Origin: Prevotella sp. P3-122
GTDB lineage: Bacteria > Bacteroidota > Bacteroidia > Bacteroidales > Bacteroidaceae
Direction of reading: 5' to 3'
DNA length: 64,000 nt
Assembly (NCBI RefSeq): GCF_002251365.1
Contig: NZ_NPJH01000091.1
Span: 1 to 64,000 of the forward strand
Shown here piece after piece: positions 36,478 through 45,307 of this stretch. The position numbers were made by a program, and so were the translations under genes. Below the pieces are notes generated by a model. That model was not told the origin of the DNA. It did not search any database and worked only from the letters and a program-made list of their open reading frames with translations. Positions within the stretch are counted from its first letter, which is position 1. Each line of letters begins with the position of its first letter.

Positions 36478-37422
36478 ATGAATAGAGCTCCTTTAGCACT
36501 TTTGTTAACATTTACGGCCTGTACCGTCCAAGCGCAGGTGAGCCAGACGGAATACAACTTCCTTCGACTGCCTGTTAGTGCACATGCGGCAGCACTTGGT
36601 GGAGATGTCATCTCCGTTGTGGAGAACGACGCTTCGATGATATTCCATAATCCAGCATTGCTCACATCGGTAAGCGACAATACGTTGGGGCTGAACTTCA
36701 TGAACTATATGTCGGGAGCAAATACTGCAAGTGCTACTTGGTGCCGCACGGTCAGGGAACGGGCGGCATGGGCTGTGTCGGCACAGTACATGAATTACGG
36801 AAAAATGAAGGAGGTGGATGAGAATAATGTAATAACAGGCGACTTCTCTGCCAAGGATATCTCGCTGGCAGGATATTTCTCGTATATGCTTACCGACAAG
36901 ATAGCCGGAGGTGTCACAGTAAAGTGCATCTCGTCATATATTGGTGATTACAGTTCGCTGGCCATGGGCGTGGACTTAGGGGTTAACTATCAAGACGCGG
37001 AGAAAGGCTGGTCTGTGTCTGCTGTGGTGAAGAACCTTGGCGGACAACTCGACCCTTACGATGACGAATACGAGAAAATGCCCGTCGACCTGCAGATAGG
37101 AGCGTCGAAGAGGCTCGTAGGCACTCCTTTGCGCTTCTCAGCCTCCCTCGTCGATCTCAACCACACCGACTACAAGTTTATCAACCACTGGGTGTTTGGT
37201 CTCGATGTCCTGTTCTCGCAGACCATGTGGGTAGGCATGGGATATAATCTGAGGCGTGCCAACGAGATGAGGATTGTAAACGGGGAGGAAGAGTCAAGCC
37301 ACGGGGCAGGATTGTCCTTTGGAGCTGGTCTAAACCTTGACAGGCTGCACATCAATGCGGCCTACGGCAAATACCACGTCTCAAGTTCTTCTGTATTAAT
37401 CAATTTATCATATACATTATGA
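36478..37422 (+). CDS. porQ: Type IX secretion system protein PorQ
   Basis: 314-residue outer-membrane protein. The signal peptide ends at VQAQ (residue 19). The protein has the PorQ/PorV-like [20 protein letters not shown] start and [13 protein letters not shown] segment, followed by a beta barrel. PorQ forms a shuttle and attachment complex in the type IX secretion system, which exports proteins with C-terminal sorting signals. Presence here indicates the species has this system; no other por gene is in the window. It overlaps cmk by 4 bp. Confidence 0.92.
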   Translation: MNRAPLALLLTFTACTVQAQVSQTEYNFLRLPVSAHAAALGGDVISVVENDASMIFHNPALLTSVSDNTLGLNFMNYMSGANTASATWCRTVRERAAWAVSAQYMNYGKMKEVDENNVITGDFSAKDISLAGYFSYMLTDKIAGGVTVKCISSYIGDYSSLAMGVDLGVNYQDAEKGWSVSAVVKNLGGQLDPYDDEYEKMPVDLQIGASKRLVGTPLRFSASLVDLNHTDYKFINHWVFGLDVLFSQTMWVGMGYNLRRANEMRIVNGEEESSHGAGLSFGAGLNLDRLHINAAYGKYHVSSSSVLINLSYTL

Positions 37423-38114
37423 GAAAAATTACCATAGCCATCGATGGGTATTCGTCGTGCGGCAAAAGTACGATGGCCAAGCAGCTGGCCAAGAAACTTG
37501 GATATATATATGTAGACACAGGGGCCATGTACCGCTCTGTCACCCTCTATGCTCTACGCAGGGGATTATTTGCTGAAGACGGCACTGTGGATGCTGATAC
37601 CCTGAAGTCTGAAATGGGCAATATCAGTATTTCTTTCAAGGTTAACGCTCAGACAGGGCAGCCTGATACATATCTCAATGATGAGCTTGTAGAGGGAGAA
37701 ATCAGAACCCTGAGAGTGAGCAATCATGTCAGCCCCATAGCGGCCTTGCCGTTTGTTAGAGAGGCAATGGTTGCCAAACAGCGACAGATGGGACTTGAAA
37801 AGGGAGTTGTCATGGACGGCAGGGACATCGGCACAACAGTTTTCCCGGATGCTGAACTGAAAATCTTCGTGACGGCAAGTCCCGAGGTAAGGGCACAACG
37901 CAGATATGACGAGTTGAAAGCCAAGGGTGCCGATGCTGACTACGATGCCGTATTGAGGAATGTACAGGAAAGAGACTACATCGACACCCATCGGGAAGTA
38001 AGCCCCCTGTGTAAAGCTGACGACGCTGTGGTGCTCGACAATAGCGAGATGACCATCGAGGAGCAGGATCAGTGGCTTATGAAGGAATATTGTCGGGTGT
38101 GTGGAAACAAGTAG
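37419..38114 (+). CDS. cmk: Cytidylate kinase
   Basis: 231-residue kinase that phosphorylates CMP and dCMP with ATP. The P-loop is [10 protein letters not shown] near residue 9, followed by DTGAMYR and the MDGRDIGT motif. The lid has RAQRRYDEL. Length fits the family. It is co-translated with porQ (ATGA overlap). Confidence 0.95.
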   Translation: MRKITIAIDGYSSCGKSTMAKQLAKKLGYIYVDTGAMYRSVTLYALRRGLFAEDGTVDADTLKSEMGNISISFKVNAQTGQPDTYLNDELVEGEIRTLRVSNHVSPIAALPFVREAMVAKQRQMGLEKGVVMDGRDIGTTVFPDAELKIFVTASPEVRAQRRYDELKAKGADADYDAVLRNVQERDYIDTHREVSPLCKADDAVVLDNSEMTIEEQDQWLMKEYCRVCGNK

Positions 38115-38190
38115 TGATTTGCCTGTAAAGGTACAACTTGTTCCCGTTTCGGTGTTTTACTGAAAAATCAGGTTGTTTCGCTGATTTCAT

Positions 38191-38221
38191 TTTGCCATAT
38201 TGTAGCTTGTTTGTAATTTTG
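38191..38221 (+). promoter_or_regulatory. Promoter of the candidate ncRNA
   Basis: TTTG at 38191-38194, 19 bp spacer, TAATTTTG at 38214-38221. No open frame of ordinary length follows before the terminator at 38505. Confidence 0.65.
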
Positions 38222-38227
38222 TGGACG

Positions 38228-38536
38228 TAAAGAGATACAAGCACATACTATATTGCAGACAAAAGACAATTATCAACAAACGGAGATTAAGTTTTTGTTT
38301 ATGTTATTGAGAAATACGCAACAACACAAATCACGTATTTCACGAAGGCAGAAGGAGGTCAGGCTTCAACACCTGTGATAGGAATTTGGGCGGCGGTACG
38401 ATACCGCCCTCCTCGCCGGAATACATTTCCGCAATCATATGAGTAGGATTACAGAGATTAAATATAGATTATAAATTTTGAGTTAATTACTGTTTTTATC
38501 CGGGGGTAACACGTCGTGAGACGTGTTACCTTTTTT
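38228..38536 (+). ncRNA. Candidate structured noncoding RNA
   Basis: About 300 bases between a consensus promoter and a strong terminator, with no credible gene. A local three-way fold is possible: AGGAGG (38353-38358) with CCTCCT (38408-38413) encloses CAGG/CCTG (38360-38375) and a 7-bp hairpin GGCGGTA/TACCGCC with a 3-base loop (38392-38408). The last base of that hairpin competes with the enclosing stem. A 25-codon frame (ATG at 38301) encodes a basic peptide and may be chance. It could be 6S RNA, an unknown regulator, or the 3' end of the cmk transcript. Confidence 0.5.
38505..38536 (+). terminator. Strong intrinsic terminator
   Basis: GGTAACACGTC (38505-38515) and GACGTGTTACC (38520-38530) form a perfect 11-bp stem with a GTGA loop, followed by six Ts. 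Confidence 0.92.
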
Positions 38537-38583
38537 GGTTGCCGAACCAAACATCTCCTGCTGTTATTATGGCTAAGCTATCT

Positions 38584-38769
38584 TCCAGTTTAGCCCATCT
38601 CTCACGCAAAGCTTTGCATCCGCCAACGCAAAGCTTTGCAACTGCCCACGCAAAGCTTTGCATTTGCTCCCGTAAAGCTTTGCATGACATCGTCAGTCCT
38701 ATTCTGAGTGAGAAAAGGGAGGAAAGACTCTCCATAAGTGGCACTGTAGTCCCCAAGGAAATTACTGCC
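38584..38769. repeat. Palindrome-array repeat element, copy 2
   Basis: Segment A (38584-38605) comes first, then four palindromes start at 38606, 38628, 38650 and 38672 (GCAAAGCTTTGC three times, the last GTAAAGCTTTGC), 22-bp period, then segment B (38689-38769). A plus array match copy 1 only after reverse-complementing (36 of about 38 positions at the A edge), while B matches copy 1 directly. Confidence 0.85.
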
Positions 38770-38791
38770 GTTTAGTTCTTCCGGACTACAA

Positions 38792-40258
38792 CTATTTGCG
38801 CCAGAGACGGCTCATGTCTTCCAGAGTCTTGCCCTTGGTTTCGGGCACCATGCGCCAGACGAAGAGGGCAGCAAGGATGCAGATGGCACCATAGAGACCA
38901 TAGGTGAACCAATGGCCGAAATGGTCGCCCTCGACAAGGTGCATGTTGAACATCGGCACAAAGGTGGAGCTGACAATCCAGTTGAATATCCACTGGAAGG
39001 CAACGGCAATGGCCACGGCCTTGCCGCGGATGGTGTTGGGGAATATCTCGGCGATGAGCACCCAACAGATTGGACCCCACGACATCATAAACGAGGCCGA
39101 ATAGAGCATGATTCCGAGCATGGTGATCATTCGGAAGTCATTGTTGCCAAAAGTAATGGCTACCATTATTGCTCCTACACCCATACCGATGCTGCCGATG
39201 ATGAGCAGTGGCTTGCGACCCAGTTTCTCCACGGTGAAGACAGCGATGAGCGTAAACGAGATGTTGACAATACCCATGATGACCGTCTGTACCATCGGGT
39301 TGTCCATACCCATGTCGCCGAAGATACGGGGTGCATAATAGAGCACGGCATTTATGCCGATGGCCTGCTGGAACACGCTGAGCATGATGCCGACGAAGAT
39401 GCAGAGGAAGCCATAGGCAAAGAGCTTCTCGGTCTTTTCGGTCACCGTCGATTTGATGCTCTCTATAATCTCGGCGGCAGCCTTCACGCCATTTATGCGC
39501 TGCAACACATACAGGGCCTTCGACTCCTGGCCGATCATCACCAGATAGCGTGGTGTCTCGGGTACAAAACAGATGAGCAGGGCGAAGAGTCCTGCCGGCA
39601 AAGCCTCACTACCGAACATATATCTCCAACCTGTGGCAATAGTCCATGAGGCAGCCTCGGGATTGACAATCGCGTTGACTCCGTTGATCATTTCGATGAC
39701 AGGGTTTGCATGGGAACCCAGGATAAGGAAGTTGACGAAATAGACCACCAGCTGACCGAAGATGATGGCAAACTGGTTCCAGCTCACCAGCATACCGCGG
39801 ATATGCGAGGGCGACACCTCTCCTATATACATAGGACAGATGGCGGATGCCAATCCCACACCTATACCACCGATGATACGGTAGATATTGAACACGACAA
39901 GCAACGAGAGCGAGGGGTGGCCCTGTTGGAAAAAGATAAACTCAGGATACATGCTTCCTAAAGCGGAAAGGAAGAAGAGCACCCCGGCAAGGATGAGAGA
40001 GCGCTTACGCCCCAGCCTGGTGGCCAGCATACCGGAAATGGCACTGCCGATGATACATCCGATGAGCGCACTGGCACAGGTGAATCCGTGCCAGCCGTCG
40101 GTATAAGTGAAGTCACTTGCCCCCATAAAGAATGCCTGCAGTCCCTTCTCGGCACCGGAGATTACGGCCGTGTCGTAGCCGAACAACAGACCTCCCAATA
40201 CAGCAACAAGGACGATGGAGAAAAGATATCCGCTGTTTCCTTTCATAGTTTGTTTCAT
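38792..40258 (-). CDS. Sugar porter MFS transporter, XylE-like
   Basis: 488-residue inner-membrane symporter with twelve helices. Family motifs are GGLLFGYDTAVISG in helix 1, RLGRKR after helix 2, VPETPRYLV at the mid-loop and VPETKGKTLEDM at the end. It resembles E. coli XylE, a D-xylose/proton symporter, but a glucose or other pentose substrate is possible. It has its own promoter, and the GH31 enzyme is 3 kb away on the same strand, so both may serve plant glycan use. Confidence 0.92.
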   Translation of the reverse strand: MKQTMKGNSGYLFSIVLVAVLGGLLFGYDTAVISGAEKGLQAFFMGASDFTYTDGWHGFTCASALIGCIIGSAISGMLATRLGRKRSLILAGVLFFLSALGSMYPEFIFFQQGHPSLSLLVVFNIYRIIGGIGVGLASAICPMYIGEVSPSHIRGMLVSWNQFAIIFGQLVVYFVNFLILGSHANPVIEMINGVNAIVNPEAASWTIATGWRYMFGSEALPAGLFALLICFVPETPRYLVMIGQESKALYVLQRINGVKAAAEIIESIKSTVTEKTEKLFAYGFLCIFVGIMLSVFQQAIGINAVLYYAPRIFGDMGMDNPMVQTVIMGIVNISFTLIAVFTVEKLGRKPLLIIGSIGMGVGAIMVAITFGNNDFRMITMLGIMLYSASFMMSWGPICWVLIAEIFPNTIRGKAVAIAVAFQWIFNWIVSSTFVPMFNMHLVEGDHFGHWFTYGLYGAICILAALFVWRMVPETKGKTLEDMSRLWRK

Positions 40259-40300
40259 GATTAAGTAGTTTTAATAAATTTATTAGGATTGGTTTTGCCT

Positions 40301-40334
40301 GCAAAAGTAATCAAAAAAAAGGAATAACAGCAAA
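40301..40334 (-). promoter_or_regulatory. Promoter of the sugar transporter
   Basis: On the minus strand TTTG (40331-40334), 21 bp spacer, TACTTTTGC (40301-40309), about 45 bp before the ATG. Confidence 0.65.
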
Positions 40335-40485
40335 ACTTTGGACATGATTTTTCCAGTCAGCTATTCCTAAGAGACGAATAATTACTTAAAAACAACAAAA
40401 CGGCAACCTGATTGGTTTTGTATCCAAAACTCCTTTTACTTTCTACATTAAGAATGGAAAGAAATATTTTGTAAAATAGTCGGAG

Positions 40486-40647
40486 ATGAAGAAACTGTAT
40501 ACAAGACCAAGGTCGAAGGCTGTCAGGATAACAGTGCAGACGCATTTGTTTGAGAGTAGTTACATCCCGACAGGAGGAAAAGGTCCCTTTGATGTGAAAG
40601 AGGAGAAGAAAGACTGGAACATTTGGAGTGAAGAGAATCCCGATTAA
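40486..40647 (+). CDS. Small Bacteroidales protein, 53 aa
   Basis: A 53-residue frame with ATG at 40486 and TAA at 40645-40647. It begins MKKLYTRPRSKAVRITV, has a GGKG turn and ends in an acidic Trp-containing tail (DWNIWSEENPD). This pattern (MKK-x-Y-x-x-P start, short Gly segment, acidic end) recurs in small uncharacterised Bacteroidales proteins. GGAG is at 40482-40485 right before the ATG, too close for an ideal ribosome site. It lies opposite to and convergent with the 42-residue gene. Function unknown. Confidence 0.6.
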   Translation: MKKLYTRPRSKAVRITVQTHLFESSYIPTGGKGPFDVKEEKKDWNIWSEENPD

Positions 40648-40667
40648 GCCAGAAGGACGGGAGGTAT

Positions 40668-40710
40668 AAAAAAAGAGAGAGGCTGTGTCTGTTACTTTTG
40701 ACACAGCCTC
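40668..40710 (-). terminator. Terminator for the 42-residue gene
   Basis: GAGGCTGTGTC (40679-40689) and GACACAGCCTC (40700-40710) form an 11-bp stem. On the minus strand it is followed by TCTCTTTTTTT. It lies just downstream of the small gene at 40748-40876 and between two convergent small genes. Confidence 0.85.
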
Positions 40711-40747
40711 TTCTTCTGTCAGATGAATGTCATACAAGGGGTGCTGC

Positions 40748-40876
40748 TCAACCTACAAGAGGCTGGATGGCGTGGGTGGCAGCGGAAACACCCAGCGAAC
40801 CGGAAATTACAGCAATGATAGCAGTGAAGAGCTTCCAAAGAAAGCTGAAAAGTTGTTTGCGATGTTCATTGATCAT
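40748..40876 (-). CDS. Small hydrophobic protein, smalltalk-like, 42 aa
   Basis: A 42-residue frame on the minus strand (ATG at 40876, TGA at 40748-40750). It has a basic start MINEHRKQ, one hydrophobic helix (about 10-33, LFSFLWKLFTAIIAVISGSL) and a short tail. Size and the TAIIAVISGSLGVS motif resemble the small 'smalltalk' proteins of Bacteroidales, which often follow HU-like DNA-binding genes; none is adjacent here. A strong terminator follows. Function unknown; membrane peptide or toxin are alternatives. Confidence 0.6.
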   Translation of the reverse strand: MINEHRKQLFSFLWKLFTAIIAVISGSLGVSAATHAIQPLVG

Positions 40877-41081
40877 GGCTGTGGTAAGTTAAAAGGTTAA
40901 TAATTGAAGGATAGAAATCTGGCGGAGTAGGGAGTAGGCCGCACGGCACTCTCCAAACTGCGTAGGATGCTGCGATAAAAGGGGAGTTAACCGGAGTTTT
41001 CGGGAGTTCTTCTGCACTTCGTGCGAAGCGTCACCGCAAGCGGATGCCGAGCGAGAGTTATCGGTAGTTATCGGACAAATG
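40877..41081. other. Gap between small gene and GH31 terminator
   Basis: No gene is recognised. The stretch 40984-41086 (purine-rich GAGTTAACCGGAG followed by a GCACTTCGTGCGAAGCG palindrome) has the look of an intergenic repeat but has no second copy in this window. Confidence 0.4.
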
Positions 41082-41131
41082 AAAAAAGGAACGAGGATGC
41101 GCAAACCAATATGCGTATCCTCGTTCCTTTT
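41082..41131 (-). terminator. Terminator downstream of the GH31 gene
   Basis: GGAACGAGGATGCGCA (41088-41103) pairs with TGCGTATCCTCGTTCC (41112-41127) with one G-U pair and an 8-base loop. On the minus strand six Ts follow, so it terminates the GH31 transcript about 170 bp past its stop codon. Confidence 0.85.
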
Positions 41132-41303
41132 ATTGTGTGATTACGTGTTGCCATGCCGTTCCTGTTCTGAGTATTCGCTTCGTGCATCAAAACAGGGGCA
41201 TGCCTTTCGTGCAAACTCACGGTGTCCGTGTACCGTGGCGTGCGGGTAGCGCTGCAGAAGCGACGCCGCCACAGAGTCTTGGCGCCACACTTGCCAGTTG
41301 CTC

Positions 41304-44300
41304 TTAGAAGCAGGCTACCTTCTGTGTCTTGTCACCTTTGCTGACGATGTTGATGCCACGCTGTGGCTTGGCAAGGCGCATGCCCGACAGGCTGTAGAAG
41401 GTTTTCTTGCCGCTGTTGATGGCAGGCTGGTCGGTAGGGACGTTGTCGATGCTTATCACCACGTTTTCAGCCTTCAGTTCTGCCTTCTCGCTGATGTGGA
41501 TGAGTCGGAAGTTGTCCACCTTGTACCACGTCTGCGTAGGGGCGGTTGTCTGGTTGACACCGATGTTGAGCGTGGTGCCGTCCTCGGCTACGTCAAACTC
41601 CAGGGCGATGGTCTGCAGAGGTGTCATGTCGCCTCGTCCGGTGCTGCTCACCTGGTCGCGCAGCAGAGCCTTCTTGTCGCCGCAGAAGAGGTGCTGGTCG
41701 CCCAGTCGCGATGCGTTGTTGTCGGGTGCGTGCATGTCAACCGTCAGTCGGTAACTGCCTCGTGGCAGTGTGACGGGCTGGCTCAGCATTGCCTTCTTGC
41801 CGACGTTGGCATCCCAAACGCCGAAGATGTGAGTGCCGTCGGTGGCTTGTGGGTCGCCTGTGCCGCCACCCACGTTGACGCCCGACCATGTGGTGTTGAT
41901 GTCGCGTGTCCAACCCTTCACGTCGTCCTCGAAACTGGGGTTCACGATGTACTGGCTGGTGACGTCCTCCGACTGCTCGGCGCTGAACTGGTCGCTCAGG
42001 ACGACCGAGGTCTCGCTGCCGTCATACTGCACGATGGCAGAGTACGTTTGGCAGTGTGCGTCGCCGGCTCCGCGCAGAGGGTTGACCATGACGATGCAGA
42101 ACGAGCGGTTGGCGAGCATACCCTCGAAACCGTTGCCGCGTCGTGCGCCGATGGTCAGCGTCTTGCTCTCGTTGTCCCAGTGCATAGGTATCTCGGTGTA
42201 GGCGCCGTTCTCGTAGTTGTAGTTGTCGTTCTCGTCCTCGTAGAGAGTGAAGTCGCCGTCGGCGCCTGGGTAGATGCGTATCTCCAGGTTATCCCACTTC
42301 TTCTCGGTGCTGTACTGCACGTCGGGTCCCCATGGCAGGATGCTTCCAGCCTTGATGTAGAGAGGGATGATGTCGAGGTTTGCCTGCTTGGTGTGGGTGG
42401 TGCCGCCCTGCAGTGTCTCGCCGGTCCAGAAGTCAACCCATTGTGTGCCGGCTGGCAGATAGTTGTGGGTGATGGTCTGGCCCTCGTTTACCACCGGGCA
42501 CACCAACATGGCGTCGCCGAACATATACTCGAACTTCTTGTCGCGGCACTCCTTGTCGCCGGGGAATGCCAGCGGCAGTGCCGTCATCAGAGTGCGGTGG
42601 TTCTGGCTCACCTGCCAGCTGAAGCTGTAGAGGTAGGGCAGCATGCGGTAGCGCATCCTGATGTATTTCAGCACCTGGGCGTAGTGTCCGTCGGTGTCGC
42701 TCTCCTCACCAAGCTGCCATATCTCGCAGTTGTGGCCGCTGCCGTGGAAGCGCATCATGCCGGTGAAGGTCGAGAACTGGGTCCAGCGCAGGTAGAGGTT
42801 GCGGTAGTTGTCGTCGTTGAAGGGACCGTTGCTACCCCACTTGTAGCCTACGAAGAAGGCACCGTTGTCGTTGTTCCAGTAGGGGATGCCGCAGGCGGTG
42901 AAGTTGAGGGCGGCTGGAATCTGCTTCTGCAGTGTCTCCCACGATGCGCTGATGTCACCGCTCCAGGTCTGTGCGGCATAGCGCTGCTGACCTACGAATC
43001 CGCTTCGTGTAAGGATGCTGACACGCTTGCCGGCGAGCTGTTCGTTGCTTGCCTGCAGGGCGCGGTGATGGTCGTAGACGCCGCTGATGTGGCCCAGCAC
43101 GAAACTGTTGCGCATGGTGCGCCACGAGCGTCCGTTCTCGCTTATGTAGTCCAGTTCCGAGTCGCTCTTCTTCTGGTAGTCGGGCTCGGTGGAGTCCATC
43201 CAGTAGGCATCCACGCCCTTGCTCACCAGTCCCTCGTAGAGGTGTTTCCAGTAGATGTCGCGGGCTGTGGTGCTCCACACGTCGTATGGCTGTACGCCCT
43301 GGTTCCATGGGTAGCTGTTGGCTGGAATCATGCGTCCCAGCGCCTGCAGTTCCTTGAAGGCAGGAGTCTCGTATCCGAAGTTGCCCCAGATGGAGATGAG
43401 CAGGTGTGCGTTGTTGGCGTGCACGTCGTCAATCATCTCCTGATAGTTGCTGAAGTAGGTCTTGTTGAGGAAGTAGAGCGAGTTCCAGTAGCGGTGGTCG
43501 TTCTCCTCGCCCCAGTACTGCCAGTCCTGCACCACGCAGTCTATGGGCACCTGTCGCTTGCGGTACTCGCGTATCACGTTCATCGTCTCGGTTGCCGAAC
43601 GGTAGCGCTCCTTGCTCTGGTAGAGTCCGAAGTTCCACAGAGGCATGAGCGGAGCCTCGCCCGTGAGCCATCGTGTCAGTGTCACCACGTCGTCGGTAGG
43701 GTCGCCAGCCAGGATGTAGTAGTCAATCTCCGAACCCGTACTCTCGAAGTATGTTCCCTTGGCATCGTCGCACCATGTGGTGGGCGAGTAGTTGTCCCAG
43801 AAGATGCCATATCCCTTGGTCGACTGGAAGAAGGGGATGCACACCTTCATGTTGTCCTGCTCAAGCAGGATGGTCTTGTTGCGCTGGTTCAGGTCGCCGT
43901 TCTGTATCTGTCCCAGACCGTACACGCACTCGTCGCTGTCCAGTGCGAAGGTGGTTCGTATGGTGTAGGTGTCGTATGGGGTGACGCCGCTGCGCTCCTC
44001 CATCATGGTGCCGCCAGGCTTCTCGCTGACGAGTGGAGTTCCGTCGGCACGCAGTGCCGAGATGTGTCCGTCCTTGCGGCTGATGCATATCGTCACGTCT
44101 TGGCTGCTCACCTTGATGTCGCCCTCGCCGCTCATGCCGTCGTATGTCAGCGCGATGCTCTTGTCGTAGTCCTTTATGACAGACATGCTCAGCTTGTCGA
44201 TGGCTGCCAGTGCGGCATGGCTCTTCAGCACGCGCACCACCTTATTATTATAAAAGAGGATGTAGGTGTGCAGCTTGTCCTGGGTGATGTGCAGACCGCC

Positions 44301-45140
44301 CTCAATGCTCTCCACACTGCTCACGCCCACGGTGATGGCGGCTGTCAGCAGCACGTCCTCCAGCCGGCGCAGCACCTTGTATGCCTCGCTGTAGCTGGTG
44401 GCTGTCAGTGCAGCTTTGCCCTCGCGTGCCTCGTCCAGGGCCTTTGCCAGCTCCTCGCTGGTGCCTGTCTGCAGTTTCCTCTCTGCTTCGCCTATCCTTG
44501 TGTCTATCCTGCCGGCAATCTCGCTGGTCAGCGACTCGGCGGTGTAGCCCAGTCTGTCCCATGTGCAGGGGTAGAGTGCTGCCATGCCGTACTTCTCCAG
44601 GTAGTCGATGTTGCTGATGGTGCTGGTGCCGGTGCTGCTGGTCAGTCCCAGTGCGTTGATGAATGCGGCACCGTTCGAACCGATGGTTATTGGTTCCTTG
44701 GCGAAGTTCATGTTCGAGCGCATCACCTCGTTCTCGGCAATGTTCCACACCACGATGGTGGTGCCGTGGTCGGTGTCGAACGACATGGTCGACGCCTCCT
44801 GCGTACCTTTGTTGGCACCGTTGAACCACCATACGTAGCTGTTGGTGGCAGGTGTGGCTTTCAGGTTTGTGCCCTCCACCACGTAGTACTGCTGGTCGCC
44901 CAGCACGAAGTACCTGCCGTCGGCCTGCGCCTTGTCCATCTGGAAGGCGATGTTGTTGGTGCCGCTGGCGGTGATGGTCAGCGTGTTGGCCGAGGCATCG
45001 TAGCTGAATGCCGACTGCGGGGCGCGGTTGTTGTCGGTGCTGACATAGTCCTGCGCCCTGAATGTGTAACGTTGCTGCGCCTTTGCCACTGTCACACACA
45101 GCAGCGTCAAAACGAGCAACAATGCTTTTCCTGTTTTCAT
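41304..45140 (-). CDS. Secreted glycoside hydrolase family 31
   Basis: 1278-residue exported enzyme, probably an alpha-xylosidase or alpha-glucosidase. The signal peptide (1-22) starts at MKTGKALLL; the frame opens 27 bp earlier at 45167. Residues 23-150 resemble a beta-sandwich, 170-260 a helical linker (EIAGRIDTRIGEAERKL), then the GH31 N-terminal domain and the TIM barrel with nucleophile WMDSTEPD (about 648) and acid/base WSGDISASWE (about 728). Beta domains follow, then a C-terminal galactose-binding-like module (about 1030-1200, VNPSFEDDVKGW). The last residues (YSLSGMRLAKPQRGINIV) look like the short C-terminal sorting tails seen on many Prevotella secreted proteins. Confidence 0.92.
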   Translation of the reverse strand: MKTGKALLLVLTLLCVTVAKAQQRYTFRAQDYVSTDNNRAPQSAFSYDASANTLTITASGTNNIAFQMDKAQADGRYFVLGDQQYYVVEGTNLKATPATNSYVWWFNGANKGTQEASTMSFDTDHGTTIVVWNIAENEVMRSNMNFAKEPITIGSNGAAFINALGLTSSTGTSTISNIDYLEKYGMAALYPCTWDRLGYTAESLTSEIAGRIDTRIGEAERKLQTGTSEELAKALDEAREGKAALTATSYSEAYKVLRRLEDVLLTAAITVGVSSVESIEGGLHITQDKLHTYILFYNNKVVRVLKSHAALAAIDKLSMSVIKDYDKSIALTYDGMSGEGDIKVSSQDVTICISRKDGHISALRADGTPLVSEKPGGTMMEERSGVTPYDTYTIRTTFALDSDECVYGLGQIQNGDLNQRNKTILLEQDNMKVCIPFFQSTKGYGIFWDNYSPTTWCDDAKGTYFESTGSEIDYYILAGDPTDDVVTLTRWLTGEAPLMPLWNFGLYQSKERYRSATETMNVIREYRKRQVPIDCVVQDWQYWGEENDHRYWNSLYFLNKTYFSNYQEMIDDVHANNAHLLISIWGNFGYETPAFKELQALGRMIPANSYPWNQGVQPYDVWSTTARDIYWKHLYEGLVSKGVDAYWMDSTEPDYQKKSDSELDYISENGRSWRTMRNSFVLGHISGVYDHHRALQASNEQLAGKRVSILTRSGFVGQQRYAAQTWSGDISASWETLQKQIPAALNFTACGIPYWNNDNGAFFVGYKWGSNGPFNDDNYRNLYLRWTQFSTFTGMMRFHGSGHNCEIWQLGEESDTDGHYAQVLKYIRMRYRMLPYLYSFSWQVSQNHRTLMTALPLAFPGDKECRDKKFEYMFGDAMLVCPVVNEGQTITHNYLPAGTQWVDFWTGETLQGGTTHTKQANLDIIPLYIKAGSILPWGPDVQYSTEKKWDNLEIRIYPGADGDFTLYEDENDNYNYENGAYTEIPMHWDNESKTLTIGARRGNGFEGMLANRSFCIVMVNPLRGAGDAHCQTYSAIVQYDGSETSVVLSDQFSAEQSEDVTSQYIVNPSFEDDVKGWTRDINTTWSGVNVGGGTGDPQATDGTHIFGVWDANVGKKAMLSQPVTLPRGSYRLTVDMHAPDNNASRLGDQHLFCGDKKALLRDQVSSTGRGDMTPLQTIALEFDVAEDGTTLNIGVNQTTAPTQTWYKVDNFRLIHISEKAELKAENVVISIDNVPTDQPAINSGKKTFYSLSGMRLAKPQRGINIVSKGDKTQKVACF

Positions 45141-45275
45141 CTTTTTTAGGTTAAAATAGTTGGTCATCGTCTTTTATTCCTATTTAAATTCATTTTTCTA
45201 TCGGTTACCTTCGGCACCATCTCTCGGAAGTGAAAATGCACAATGTGTGACTTGCTCAAGGTGAAAATTCCGCTC

Positions 45276-45307
45276 CAAAAGTAATACGTTTGTTCGTAAT
45301 ATACAAA
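45276..45307 (-). promoter_or_regulatory. Promoter of the GH31 gene
   Basis: On the minus strand TTTG (45304-45307), 20 bp spacer, TACTTTTG (45276-45283), about 135 bp before the ATG at 45140. An 8-bp inverted repeat TACGATAA (45352-45359) / TTATCGTA (45393-45400) lies further upstream and may be an operator. Confidence 0.6.

Noticed and set aside
40357..40737. 126-codon minus-strand frame next to the sugar transporter
   Set aside because: It lies opposite the better-supported 53-residue gene and crosses the terminator at 40668-40710.
41079..41247. Plus-strand frame starting ATGAAAAAAGGAACG
   Set aside because: Its first codons are the left arm of the GH31 terminator hairpin, and the rest has no protein-like features.
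41298..45149. A 1283-codon open frame on the plus strand, exactly opposite the GH31 gene
   Set aside because: The minus strand encodes a full GH31 enzyme with signal peptide and catalytic motifs. The plus frame has no domain and is rich in Val, His, Ala and Leu, as expected from the complement of GC-rich, strongly biased codons.
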